Source of the DNA: a virus
DNA length: 23,003 nt
Strand: one strand, 5' to 3'
Virus record (IMG/VR): IMGVR_UViG_3300005293_000053
Coordinates: 1 to 23,003 of that record
Part shown: positions 16,301 to 22,560 of the stretch, one piece after another
How positions within the stretch are numbered: position 1 is the first letter of the stretch
Layout of the letters: each line of letters begins with the position of its first letter
Position numbers and translations under genes: made by a program
Notes under the pieces: generated by a model
Database searches by the model: none
What the model saw: the letters and a program-made list of their open reading frames with translations, nothing else
Told to the model about the DNA's origin: nothing

Positions 16301-17614
16301 CTGCTGGGCGGGATGTCTTGGGAGGCGATAGGTAAGGGGTTGGCCGTCTTGGCTGGGGCCTTTGCCGCTGTCGCAATCGGTGGGATGCTTCTTATTCCAG
16401 CGTTGATCCCGCTAGCAGCGTTCGCCGTCATCGTCGCTGTCATGGGCGTAGGGCTTCTTGCTGCTGGCGCTGGCATATTGGCGTTCGCTACGGGTCTCGC
16501 GATCCTGGCGGGTGCTGGTGCTGCGGCCGCAGTGGTTCTTGGCATGATGGTCGACACGATCATCGCCCTCATCCCGAAGGCTATTCGTGCTCTGGGTGAG
16601 GGCATCGTGGAGTTTGCGAAGGTTCTCAGCGAGTCCGGTCCGACCTTTGTCGCAGCCGCAGTAACGCTGATCACTTCCATCGCCACAGCGATCGACACCA
16701 CAGCCCCCATCGTGGTGAACACCATCGTCAACATGATCACGTTGCTCCTCGACGCGATCAACAAGAACCTGCCCAAGTTCATCGACAAGGGTTCGCAGAT
16801 CATTGTGAACTTCCTCAACGGTGTCGCCAAGAATATGCCGCAGATCACCACGGCGGCAGGGAACCTCATCATCGCCTTCATCACGGGCATTGGGGCTCAG
16901 GCGGGACGCATCGCTGAGGCGGGTGCCGACACGATCATCAAGTTCGTGAACAGCCTCTCCAACACCATTCGTACGCGCTCCGAAGAGATGAACGCCGCTG
17001 GTCGCAACTTGGCCAGTGCAATCATCAGTGGTATGACGAGCGGTCTGACGGGCGGTATCGGAGCGATCGCTAGCAAGGCTCGAGAGGTTGCGTCCAGCGC
17101 CCTCAACGCCGCCAAGAAGTTCCTCGGCATCGCGTCTCCTTCCAAGGAGTTCGCAAAGCTGGGTGCCTGGTCGTCCGAAGGGTTCGCAATCGGGATCGAG
17201 AAGACGGCAGATATGGCGGTTGTCGCTGCTGAGAACATGGGTAGCGACACCCTGGACGCGCTCAAGAAGTCCATTGTCAATGTCGGCGATATCGTCGCCA
17301 ACGACATGCAGCTTCAGCCCACGATCCGTCCAGTGCTGGACCTGACCGATATTCAGAAGGGCTCGACACTGATCGATGGTCTGCTCACGCCGACCGCGAT
17401 CGTTCCGTCCGAGTCTTACGCGCAGGCGTCGTCCATCGCGGTGGACCAGCGTCTCGCGCAGGAGTCTGCAACCGATATTTCCACCGTCACGGCGCCCACG
17501 GGTCCGCTGGTGGAGGTCACGCAGATCAACAACTCGCCTCAGGCGCTGACCGCATCTGAGATCTACCGACAGACCAAGAACCTGGTCTCTACTGTGAAGG
17601 GGGTGCTCCCGTAG
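13370..17614 (+). CDS. Tape measure protein
   Basis: ATG at 13370 is preceded by GGAAGGAGGTGA and overlaps the previous stop by 4 bp; a start at 13349 would include that SD. The 1414-residue protein is the longest in the window. It begins with a polar region, has a helical TMP core (FSDYNEKLTSVKTIMNATGA; LDTYADKTVYNLKDMTGAFA), then long hydrophobic Ala/Leu/Val segments from about 670 to 1070. Five repeats with a conserved Trp (W752, W812, W872, W928, W984; spacing 60, 60, 56 and 56 residues) lie there. The C-terminal part has KKFLGIASPSKEFAKLGAWS, typical of tape measure ends. It sets tail length and is thought to help DNA cross the membrane. By the usual rule of about 0.15 nm per residue the tail would be near 200 nm; this is inference. 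Confidence 0.95.
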   Translation: MSSVDNRVVAMKFDNKQFQAGVKDTMGSLADLNQSLKMEGATKGLSQVSDAVGKFSLKGMADGVDHIASKFSAMSVVAITAIAGITSKAIDAGAQLVKSLTIAPISEGFSDYNEKLTSVKTIMNATGASIETVNGYFTELDTYADKTVYNLKDMTGAFAKFTNAGVGMDQSVPAIKGIANMVALAGQGADAASIAMYNLSQSIAGGFLTTTDYKSLNLANVATKEWKQNMVDAAVAAGKLKQSGPDAYTLAGDASGKAYTQASLFNEALAEGWASSDVLLSVLGNYGDATTELGKKAQGAAQDVKSLPMMMETLKASVGTGWTESFELLLGNVDESTKLFTGLTGVIQGLLDASSNARNALIKDWVELGGKESLIQGIKNAWEALKAILKPIGDAFRTIFPPATGETLLKLTDAFKKFTAGLMINSTQADLIKRTFSGVFAIFSIVWEVVKQVVGVFTDLTGQFGGAGDGVLGFTAKIGDWLVKVNDAIKSGKGFTDFFQDIKTRIKSVIDIFKEVTGWIGDMIDKLRGIDASGAGDAVKNLGSRFENIQSALSTFMDTLGKVGGWLKDFWNWVKPMFSAIGDFLSGLGEKVGDALANQNFDKFLNLVNTGLLAGLVLIVKKFLSGGIDFNIDAGGGIFETIKGTFGELTNTLKTMQTKVKAEAILKIAGAVAILVVSVVALSMIDSGKLYSALGALTIMFVQLGAALAVFDKIGTTGSAAKMGVLAVSFGLLGAAILILVASVAILSRLDWNELAKGLTGVIVLVGALVGASKLLQGNTKGAMAGAAAMVVMAAAIAILAGVVKLFSSMDWEELGKGIGAVVLMLGLLVGATYLLSTNSAGLLAGAASMLIMSVALGAIAGVMKLFGDMDWMDIVKGLVAMAGSLAILAGAMYLMSGGLIGAAALLVAAPAILIMAYALEIMGKMSWEAIAKAVVLLVGSLAILALGLTAMIVALPGAVAMLVVAAALAVLAPVLVLLGGMSWEAIGKGLAVLAGAFAAVAIGGMLLIPALIPLAAFAVIVAVMGVGLLAAGAGILAFATGLAILAGAGAAAAVVLGMMVDTIIALIPKAIRALGEGIVEFAKVLSESGPTFVAAAVTLITSIATAIDTTAPIVVNTIVNMITLLLDAINKNLPKFIDKGSQIIVNFLNGVAKNMPQITTAAGNLIIAFITGIGAQAGRIAEAGADTIIKFVNSLSNTIRTRSEEMNAAGRNLASAIISGMTSGLTGGIGAIASKAREVASSALNAAKKFLGIASPSKEFAKLGAWSSEGFAIGIEKTADMAVVAAENMGSDTLDALKKSIVNVGDIVANDMQLQPTIRPVLDLTDIQKGSTLIDGLLTPTAIVPSESYAQASSIAVDQRLAQESATDISTVTAPTGPLVEVTQINNSPQALTASEIYRQTKNLVSTVKGVLP

Positions 17615-18435
17615 TGCTTACCAAGGTCGAAGTTCTAACGGCTTCAGGCACGACGCTGGCTCTTCCGTTGCAGGACGTGGGCGCAGGCTTCTTGGTCAAG
17701 GAGATCGAGGGTCTGGACCCCGTCAAGGCAACGATCGTTTCGTCTCCCTTCGGCACCCTGGACGGGTCTGAGTACCAGTCCAGCCGGAGGGAGAACCGGA
17801 ACATCACCATCAAGTTGGGCTTGACACCTGACTTCGCATTCACGTCTGTCCAGCAGCTGAGGCGCGCCCTGTACGGGTACCTCATGCCGAAGGCGGACGT
17901 CTTGCTGAAGTTCTACATGGACGACGTGCTCTTCGTTCAGATCCAGGGCCGTGTGGAGTCTCTCGAGACGCCGCTCTTCGCCAAGGAACCCGAAGTGGCA
18001 ATCTCACTCCTGTGCTTCAAGCCCGACTTCGTGGTGCCGACCTCGGTGGTGGTAGCTGGCAACACTGTGGCTACCACCACCGAGCAGTTGATCGAATATC
18101 CAGGAACGATCGAGACAGGGTTCCTGCTCACGCTCAACGTGAACCGTACGTTGGCCGAGTTCGTGATTTACAACCGTCTGCCCTCTGGCGAGACTCCTTC
18201 CATGGAGTTCGTCGGGGGCCTGGTGGCGGGCGACGTGGTGAAGATCAGCTCTGTTGCTGGTAACAAGTACGCGTCCCTCACCAGGGGTGGTGTGACCACG
18301 TCGATCCTGTGGGCGATCTCGCCTGTGGCTGCCTGGATCAACCTCTTCCCCGGGGACAACTACTTCCGAGTGCAGGCGTCGGGAGCTGCAATCCCCTTCA
18401 CGATCGAATATCTGACTAAGTACGGAGGGCTCTGA
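17614..18435 (+). CDS. Distal tail protein (Dit-like)
   Basis: GTG at 17614 overlaps the tape measure stop by one base (TAGTG), with a GAAGGGGG stretch upstream. The 273-residue product has the siphovirus tail-component pattern: IEGLDPVKATIVSSPFGTLDG, then RENRNITIKLGLTP, LRRALYGYLMPKADVLLKFY, VQIQGRVESLETPLFAKEPE and VAISLLCFKPDF in the N-terminal ring domain. A C-terminal galectin-like beta domain (about 145-273) follows. Dit forms the hexameric hub at the tail tip. The position directly after the tape measure is canonical. Confidence 0.85.
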   Translation: MLTKVEVLTASGTTLALPLQDVGAGFLVKEIEGLDPVKATIVSSPFGTLDGSEYQSSRRENRNITIKLGLTPDFAFTSVQQLRRALYGYLMPKADVLLKFYMDDVLFVQIQGRVESLETPLFAKEPEVAISLLCFKPDFVVPTSVVVAGNTVATTTEQLIEYPGTIETGFLLTLNVNRTLAEFVIYNRLPSGETPSMEFVGGLVAGDVVKISSVAGNKYASLTRGGVTTSILWAISPVAAWINLFPGDNYFRVQASGAAIPFTIEYLTKYGGL

Positions 18436-19613
18436 TGGATCTGTTCATTCTTGACGACACCCTCCGCCGCTCACAGGTTGTCGACACCTACGAGTCGCTT
18501 ATTTGGACCGAGCGATTCAAGGCCGTTGGCGACTTCGAGCTCCAGGTCAAGTCCGATCGTGGTACTCGCGCGCTATTTCCTGCGGGTACTCGTCTCGCGA
18601 TCAATGCCTCCAAGCGTGTTATGGAGGTCGAGACGATCGAGAACAAGGTCAACTCGAACGGGACGAACATCCTCTCGATCAAGGGGCGTTCGATCGAGAA
18701 GCTTCTGATGGATCGCTCGAACCGCAGGGACAGCATCGCGGCGGGCGACACTCCAGGGGCCTCGAACACCACGGGTACGCCAGGCAACATCGCGCGTGCC
18801 ATGTTCGACACGATCTGCAGGAACAACACCGTCATCCCTGGTGACGTCATCCCGTTCCTGCAGCCCGGTTCGATGCTTCCGGCAGGCTCGATTCCTGAGC
18901 CTTCGGAGGTCGTCACGATGACGTACAACACGGGAACCGTGTACGACTTCATCCAGAACGTCGCGGATATTTACGACCTCGGGTTCCGGCTCCTTCGCAA
19001 GGAGCTTCCGAACGGTGCAACGTCGCAGCTATATTTCGACATCTACACCGGGGACGACCGCACGACTCTGCAGACGACCAACGACGCTGTGATCTTCAGC
19101 GCGGAGCTCGACAACCTGTCAGACACAACCGAGCTGACGTCCACCGCGTTGTACAAGAACGTGGCGTACGTCTTCGGTCTGAACGGGTCCAAGATCGTCT
19201 ACCTCCCGGGGTTCGATGCCAACACCGCAGGCTTCAACCGGCGCGTGCTGATCGTGGATGCTCACGACATCGAGCTCGCTGATGGGCCGGCCCTTATGGC
19301 GGCTCTCGAGCAGCGCGGACAGGAGGAGTTGGCTAAGAACGGCGTAGTCATCGCCTTCGACGGCGAGATCCCTCAGTTCGGCTCCTATATTTACGGAGTG
19401 CACTACGACCTGGGGGACCTTGTCGAGACCCGCAACTCGGACGGTCTGTCCACCAACATGCTCGTCACCGAGCAGATCTTCGCTGTGGACGCTACCGGAA
19501 CGCGTTCATATCCCACCCTGGAATCGCGTCTCCTGATCACGGCTGGCTCTTGGTACGCCTGGGATGCCGGCGAGTACTGGGATGACGCTGACGGTTACTG
19601 GGCCGACGCCTGA
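18435..19613 (+). CDS. Tail tip protein, ReqiPepy6 Gp37-like
   Basis: The start overlaps the Dit stop by one base (TGATG). The 392-residue product begins MDLFILDDTLRRSQVVDTYE and has SLIWTERFKAVGDFELQVKS, INASKRVMEVETIENKV, ILSIKGRSIEKLLMDR and a later VYDFIQNVADIYDLGFRL segment. This is the plan of the siphovirus ReqiPepy6 Gp37-like family, which makes the hub below Dit in many actinophages and low-GC Gram-positive phages (a Tal/gp27-like role). The C-terminus is Trp/Asp-rich (WYAWDAGEYWDDADGYW). No peptidase motif is seen. Confidence 0.85.
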   Translation: MDLFILDDTLRRSQVVDTYESLIWTERFKAVGDFELQVKSDRGTRALFPAGTRLAINASKRVMEVETIENKVNSNGTNILSIKGRSIEKLLMDRSNRRDSIAAGDTPGASNTTGTPGNIARAMFDTICRNNTVIPGDVIPFLQPGSMLPAGSIPEPSEVVTMTYNTGTVYDFIQNVADIYDLGFRLLRKELPNGATSQLYFDIYTGDDRTTLQTTNDAVIFSAELDNLSDTTELTSTALYKNVAYVFGLNGSKIVYLPGFDANTAGFNRRVLIVDAHDIELADGPALMAALEQRGQEELAKNGVVIAFDGEIPQFGSYIYGVHYDLGDLVETRNSDGLSTNMLVTEQIFAVDATGTRSYPTLESRLLITAGSWYAWDAGEYWDDADGYWADA

Positions 19614-19635
19614 TATTTCACGAGAGGAGGATGAC

Positions 19636-19917
19636 ATGGCTGTAGGAGATGACGCCACCGCGGCAGGCTATTCGCTCGTCCCCAACACGGGCAGCGAGGA
19701 CGCCAAGGTTCGCTACGGCGCTCGAGAGATCAACCGAACTCGTGACTACATCGCGCAGGTCAAGGCAACCGTCAAGGCGATCTGGGCCATCGCCGATGGT
19801 GGTACCGGTGCTACGACGAAGGCCGGTGCGAGGACGAACCTCGGCATCACGTCCGGAACAGCCGCTCCGAACAACGCCAACGGCGCGGACGGCGATATTT
19901 ACATGAAGATCGTCTGA
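19636..19917 (+). CDS. Short tail fibre / collar-type protein
   Basis: ATG at 19636 follows GAGAGGAGGATGAC; an in-frame ATG at 19564 lies inside the preceding gene. The 93-residue product has a small helical N-terminus (VRYGAREINRTRDYIAQVKA) and then IADGGTGATTKAGARTNLGI. The G-G-T-G-A-T-T-x-x-G-A-R-x-N-L-G motif is common at the stalk or collar of tail fibres. The rest (GTAAPNNANGADGDIYMKIV) looks like a short fibre end. It may be a trimeric adaptor between the tail tip and the FN3 protein encoded next, with which it shares a one-base overlap (TGATG). Confidence 0.75.
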   Translation: MAVGDDATAAGYSLVPNTGSEDAKVRYGAREINRTRDYIAQVKATVKAIWAIADGGTGATTKAGARTNLGITSGTAAPNNANGADGDIYMKIV

Positions 19918-20681
19918 TGGCTAGGTCTAATACCGCGAACAGCGGAACCTCATATTACGACCTGGTCTTCCAGCTGGTCTCAGACGATGGTGTCACGCAG
20001 GTCGTTCGAGCGGTTATTTACCTCACCTCTCGCAACGTCACGGACACCACCAACAACCTGAGTGTCGGAGGCAACTACTCTCGTAGTGGAACTCTCGGCC
20101 TGGGCGGCGTGTACAACAACGCCGCTGTGTGGTCTCAGGACATCGCAGTCCAGCGCTCGGTCGGCGCCAACTACAACATCTCGGTCAGTGCAAGCTGGTC
20201 CTCGGTGGAGTACTGGGGCGCGACTCTCTCGGCATCTGAGAGCTACACGGTTCCTGCGCGATACGAGGCTCCCAGCGCACCTGGAACCAGTGCCGACAGC
20301 ATCACCCCGACAAGCGCTCGTATCGTCGTTACCGCGTCCACATACGCCGGTGGCGCGACCATCGATGCGTACGAGGCGTACGTCATGACGAACAACGCCT
20401 GGCCAGGACAGGGAGGAAATGTCGTAGCGTCCGCTTCTGGCGGTACGTTCACGGCTAACAACCTTCTCCCGTCGACCACGTACTACTACACCGCTCGCGC
20501 ACACAACAGCGCGGGTATTTGGTCTGGCTGGACGGCCATGAAGGCCTTCACCACGCTCCCCGCGGGCTACGTGAGAAACGCAGGAGTCTGGAAAAACGCC
20601 ATCCCATACGTCAAGGTTTCTGGGGTGTGGAAGATGGCGACGCCATATGTCAAGGTCGCGGGCGTTTGGAAGCTCGCATGA
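19917..20681 (+). CDS. Minor tail protein with fibronectin type III domain and C-terminal Trp repeats
   Basis: The 254-residue product starts with a beta-rich domain (1-115), followed by a fibronectin type III domain (about 118-214: PSAPGTSADSITPTSARIVV, then PSTTYYYTARAHNSAGIWSG and AFTTL). The end holds three short repeats: VRNAGVWKNAIPY, VKVSGVWKMATPY and VKVAGVWKLA. Such G-V-W-K repeats occur at the end of many phage tail proteins and are thought to bind saccharide or protein surfaces. It is probably exposed at the tail tip and adhesive. The start overlaps the previous stop by one base. Confidence 0.82.
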   Translation: MARSNTANSGTSYYDLVFQLVSDDGVTQVVRAVIYLTSRNVTDTTNNLSVGGNYSRSGTLGLGGVYNNAAVWSQDIAVQRSVGANYNISVSASWSSVEYWGATLSASESYTVPARYEAPSAPGTSADSITPTSARIVVTASTYAGGATIDAYEAYVMTNNAWPGQGGNVVASASGGTFTANNLLPSTTYYYTARAHNSAGIWSGWTAMKAFTTLPAGYVRNAGVWKNAIPYVKVSGVWKMATPYVKVAGVWKLA

Positions 20682-20709
20682 CCCACCTACCAGGAACGGA
20701 TCACAGTCT

Positions 20710-21060
20710 ATGGACGCACCATGGGTAGTCGCCATCATCGCCACGGCCATCACCTCTGTGGGTGCGTCCTCAGGCTTCTGGGCGTACGTGACCCGTCGTG
20801 ACAGTCAGAAGGGCGCCGCTGTACAGCTGCTGCTCGGACTGGCTCACGACCGCATCATATTCCTCGGCACGAAGTACCTCGAGCGTGGGTGGGTCACCTA
20901 CGACGAGTACGAGGATCTCGAGAAGTACCTCGTGACGCCATATTCTCACTTCGGTGGGAACGGTCTGGCTGAGCAGGTATGGAAGGCAGTGCAACAGCTG
21001 CCACTCAGGGGGAACAACCACCAGACGTTGATCCAGAGGATCGAACAGGAGAAGAAATGA
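20710..21060 (+). CDS. Small membrane protein of the lysis region
   Basis: ATG at 20710 is chosen over an upstream in-frame start at 20647, which lies inside the FN3 gene; a weak SD (AGGAACGGA) precedes it. The 116-residue product has one N-terminal hydrophobic segment (about 4-27, PWVVAIIATAITSVGASSGF), then a cytoplasmic part with LLGLAHDRIIFLGTKYLERG, WVTYDEYEDLEKYLVTPY and FGGNGLAEQVWKAV. From memory this L-A-H-D-R-I ... D-E-Y-x-x-L ... G-G-N-G family occurs in many siphophages beside the holin. Its function is not established; a holin partner or antiholin is possible. It overlaps the holin by 4 bp (ATGA). Confidence 0.75.
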   Translation: MDAPWVVAIIATAITSVGASSGFWAYVTRRDSQKGAAVQLLLGLAHDRIIFLGTKYLERGWVTYDEYEDLEKYLVTPYSHFGGNGLAEQVWKAVQQLPLRGNNHQTLIQRIEQEKK

Positions 21061-21419
21061 CCGACACTACGGCACCGAAGGATGCGCTGTTGACCAACGC
21101 ACAGTACGACCTGCTCAAGAAGATCGTCACCCTCGGTCTGCCGGCTGCGGGTGCGCTGTACGCGGGTCTGGCGCAGATCTGGGGCTGGCCGAACGCCGAG
21201 AACGTTGTGGGTAGCATCGCGCTGCTCACGGTCTTCCTTGGCGTCGTGCTGGGCTTCAGCGGCCGATCCTTCGCCAACAGCGAGTACAAGTTCGACGGGG
21301 AGGTGGTCGTGGACGAGTCTAATCCGCTCAAGCCCACGTACGACTTCCAGACGTCCCAGGACCTCGCGGAGCTGGTGCAGAAGAAGGAACTCATTTTCAA
21401 GGTGACGCCGCTCCACTGA
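21057..21419 (+). CDS. Holin (r1t-like)
   Basis: ATG at 21057 overlaps the previous stop (ATGA) with GGAGAAG as SD. The 120-residue product has LTNAQYDLLKKIVTLGLPAA, two hydrophobic segments (about 24-44 and 50-69), the loop IWGWPNAENVVGSI and FLGVVLGFSG. This matches r1t-type phage holins. A polar C-terminal domain (70-120, YKFDGEVVVDESNPL, then DLAELVQKKELIFKV) follows, as in many actinophage and low-GC Gram-positive relatives. It would make holes that let the endolysin reach the wall. The endolysin is about 20.5 kb upstream, not next to it. Confidence 0.85.
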   Translation: MTDTTAPKDALLTNAQYDLLKKIVTLGLPAAGALYAGLAQIWGWPNAENVVGSIALLTVFLGVVLGFSGRSFANSEYKFDGEVVVDESNPLKPTYDFQTSQDLAELVQKKELIFKVTPLH

Positions 21420-21425
21420 TGGGGG

Positions 21426-21458
21426 CTCGCGAGTAAAACACGCCTTGTAATGAAACCC
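21426..21458 (+). promoter_or_regulatory. Promoter-like element C (CTCGCGAG ... TGTAAT)
   Basis: The palindrome CTCGCGAG starts at 21426 and a TGTAAT -10-like box lies at 21446-21451, followed by GAAACCC. The spacing (20 nt from CTCGC to the box) is the same as in elements A, B and D. No TTGACA-like -35 box is seen 17 nt upstream. It is the only gap of note between the holin and the 21477 gene. Confidence 0.6.
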
Positions 21459-21476
21459 TCTTAGCAAAGGAGACCC

Positions 21477-21764
21477 ATGTCAAAGACCCCCGATACCACC
21501 AGCCCCAAGGTGACCGCCGCTCTGAACAAGGCTCTGCTCGAGCTCGAGAACTACCCCGCACACTCCAAGGAGTACGCCGAGATCGTCAAGCAGATTGTCG
21601 AGCTCCACAAGCTTCACGCCCACAAGCGTGATTACTTGGTGAGCCCTGACACTCTCGTGACGGTCGGAGCGAACCTCCTCGGGATCGTGGCCATTCTCAG
21701 CTTCGAACAGACCCGCGTCATCGCGACGAAAGCCCTCGGCTTCGTGGCCAAGGTCAAGATCTGA
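21477..21764 (+). CDS. Small conserved membrane protein of unknown function
   Basis: ATG at 21477 follows CAAAGGAGACCC. The 95-residue product has a charged helical N-terminal half (LNKALLELENYP, AEIVKQIVELHKLHAHKRDY), a VSPDTLVTVGANLLG segment leading into one hydrophobic stretch (about 59-76), and a basic end (ATKALGFVAKVKI). From memory, the S-P-D-T-x-x-x-x-G-x-N-L-L-G-I motif is common in small phage proteins next to or near holins. Its function is unknown. It has its own upstream element C and is followed by the strong terminator at 21788, so it closes the late region and could also be expressed separately. Confidence 0.78.
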   Translation: MSKTPDTTSPKVTAALNKALLELENYPAHSKEYAEIVKQIVELHKLHAHKRDYLVSPDTLVTVGANLLGIVAILSFEQTRVIATKALGFVAKVKI

Positions 21765-21787
21765 CAACCCCGCAAGATATTCAGAAG

Positions 21788-21828
21788 GGGAAGGCACTGT
21801 TACCCATTACACAGTGCCTTCCCTTTTT
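21788..21828 (+). terminator. Strong intrinsic terminator at the end of the late operon
   Basis: A 13-bp perfect stem (GGGAAGGCACTGT at 21788-21800 with ACAGTGCCTTCCC at 21811-21823) closes a 10-nt loop and is followed by five T. This is the best terminator in the window. It ends the long co-oriented structural gene block. Confidence 0.92.
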
Positions 21829-21899
21829 GCCTCTCGCAAGTCATACATCGCATCTCAATTTTTCCCCGGGAGGGTATTTTCCACAAACAATCCATATGC

Positions 21900-21934
21900 C
21901 CTCGCAAGATTTACGGGGCCTATAATGAAACCCC
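21900..21934 (+). promoter_or_regulatory. Promoter-like element A (CTCGCAAG ... TATAAT)
   Basis: CTCGCAAG starts at 21901, a perfect TATAAT lies at 21921-21926, and GAAACCCC follows. The 35 bases 21900-21934 are identical to 22214-22248 (element B). It precedes the 21962 gene by a leader of about 30 nt. No usual -35 is seen. Between the late terminator and this element (21829-21899) is a half-copy (CTCGCAAG at 21833) without a -10 box and no gene. Confidence 0.7.
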
Positions 21935-21961
21935 ATTCACCTTCCAAACAAGGAGACCCTC

Positions 21962-22171
21962 ATGGACACCAACGACACCACCGTCGCGAACACCGAGAAC
22001 TCTGTCATTGCGAAGGAGATCGCCGTCATGGTGATCGCGACTGTTGCAGTTACCGCTGCCACCTTCGCGACCATCGGCGCGCTCTCCATCGCTCTGACGA
22101 GCCTCGACGACCGCCTCGCTGCCCGTCGCCAGGCCAAGCTGGACGCCAAGAACGAGAAGAAGAAGCACTGA
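21962..22171 (+). CDS. Small membrane protein, cassette 1
   Basis: ATG at 21962 follows AAGGAGACCC. The 69-residue product has a polar Thr/Asn-rich N-terminus (MDTNDTTVANTENS), one long hydrophobic segment (about 18-47) and a strongly basic tail (RLAARRQAKLDAKNEKKKH). This looks like a single-pass protein with a basic cytoplasmic tail. The gene has its own promoter-like element (A) and its own terminator. The layout matches that of the next gene, whose N-terminus is also MD, Thr/Asn-rich and acidic. No family is recognised. Lysis timing, exclusion of other phages or a host-membrane role are possible, none proved. Confidence 0.72.
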   Translation: MDTNDTTVANTENSVIAKEIAVMVIATVAVTAATFATIGALSIALTSLDDRLAARRQAKLDAKNEKKKH

Positions 22172-22175
22172 TTTC

Positions 22176-22211
22176 AAGGCCCGAAATACCCTCACACGGT
22201 ATTAGGGCTTT
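22176..22211 (+). terminator. Intrinsic terminator of cassette 1
   Basis: The stem pairs GCCC with GGGC (22179-22182, 22205-22208) and AATACC with GGTATT (22185-22190, 22198-22203), with a small internal loop and a CTCACAC loop. Flanking AAG/TTT pairs extend it, and it ends in TTT. A near-identical copy lies at 22496. Confidence 0.8.
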
Positions 22212-22213
22212 GG

Positions 22214-22248
22214 CCTCGCAAGATTTACGGGGCCTATAATGAAACCCC
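22214..22248 (+). promoter_or_regulatory. Promoter-like element B (CTCGCAAG ... TATAAT)
   Basis: It is identical over 35 bases to element A, with CTCGC at 22215-22219, TATAAT at 22235-22240 and GAAACCCC after it. It begins just after the terminator of cassette 1 and precedes the gene at 22271. Confidence 0.7.
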
Positions 22249-22270
22249 CACCTCACAGTTAGGATCAATC

Positions 22271-22477
22271 ATGGACAACACCACGAACGAGACCGAGACC
22301 ACCGAGGCCACCAAGAACACCGTTCTTCTCTACACCGCCACCGCGCTCGCCGTCGTGGGTGCAGCTGTGGTCGTCACCAAGACGATCCGCTACGCCTCCG
22401 CCGTCGCCACGGTCGTGAAGCAGAAGAAGGCGCTCAAGGCGGCCGAGGCTCCCGAGCTCACCGTCGTTGCCAACTGA
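22271..22477 (+). CDS. Small membrane protein, cassette 2
   Basis: ATG at 22271 follows TTAGGATCAATC. The 68-residue product has an acidic Thr-rich N-terminus (MDNTTNETETTEATKN), a hydrophobic segment (about 17-36, TVLLYTATALAVVGAAVVV), a basic part (KTIRYASAVATVVKQKKALK) and a short neutral end. It mirrors the cassette 1 product in size and plan but the sequence match is weak. It is flanked by element B and by the terminator at 22496. No family is recognised. Confidence 0.72.
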   Translation: MDNTTNETETTEATKNTVLLYTATALAVVGAAVVVTKTIRYASAVATVVKQKKALKAAEAPELTVVAN

Positions 22478-22495
22478 CCCCTGCAAGACAGGTTC

Positions 22496-22531
22496 AAAGC
22501 CCGAAATACCCTCACACGGTATTAGGGTTTT
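22496..22531 (+). terminator. Intrinsic terminator of cassette 2
   Basis: It has the same AATACC/GGTATT helix and CTCACAC loop as the terminator at 22176, with AAAGCCC pairing to GGGTTTT (22496-22502 and 22525-22531). The flanking base differs between copies but pairing is kept (G-C changed to G-U), which suggests selection on the hairpin. Confidence 0.8.
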
Positions 22532-22532
22532 G

Positions 22533-22560
22533 CCTCGCGAGAAAAACACGGTGTGTAATG
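22533..22560 (+). promoter_or_regulatory. Promoter-like element D (CTCGCGAG ... TGTAAT)
   Basis: CTCGCGAG starts at 22534 and TGTAAT lies at 22554-22559 with the same 20-nt spacing as elements A-C. It directly follows the terminator of cassette 2. Unlike A-C it leads into about 190 nt with no gene before the ATG at 22754. Confidence 0.6.

Noticed and set aside
14494-16890. Two long - strand frames opposite the tape measure
   Set aside because: They mirror the repetitive Ala/Gly/Leu codons of the tape measure and show no family features or SD.
21833-21860. A fifth promoter copy after the late terminator
   Set aside because: CTCGCAAG is present, but the bases at the -10 position read TCTCAA, so it is at most a remnant.
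21814-22239. A 141-codon + strand frame over the late terminator and cassette 1
   Set aside because: It starts inside the terminator stem and overlaps the better supported 21962 gene in another frame; its composition (His/Arg-rich) is typical of an out-of-frame shadow.
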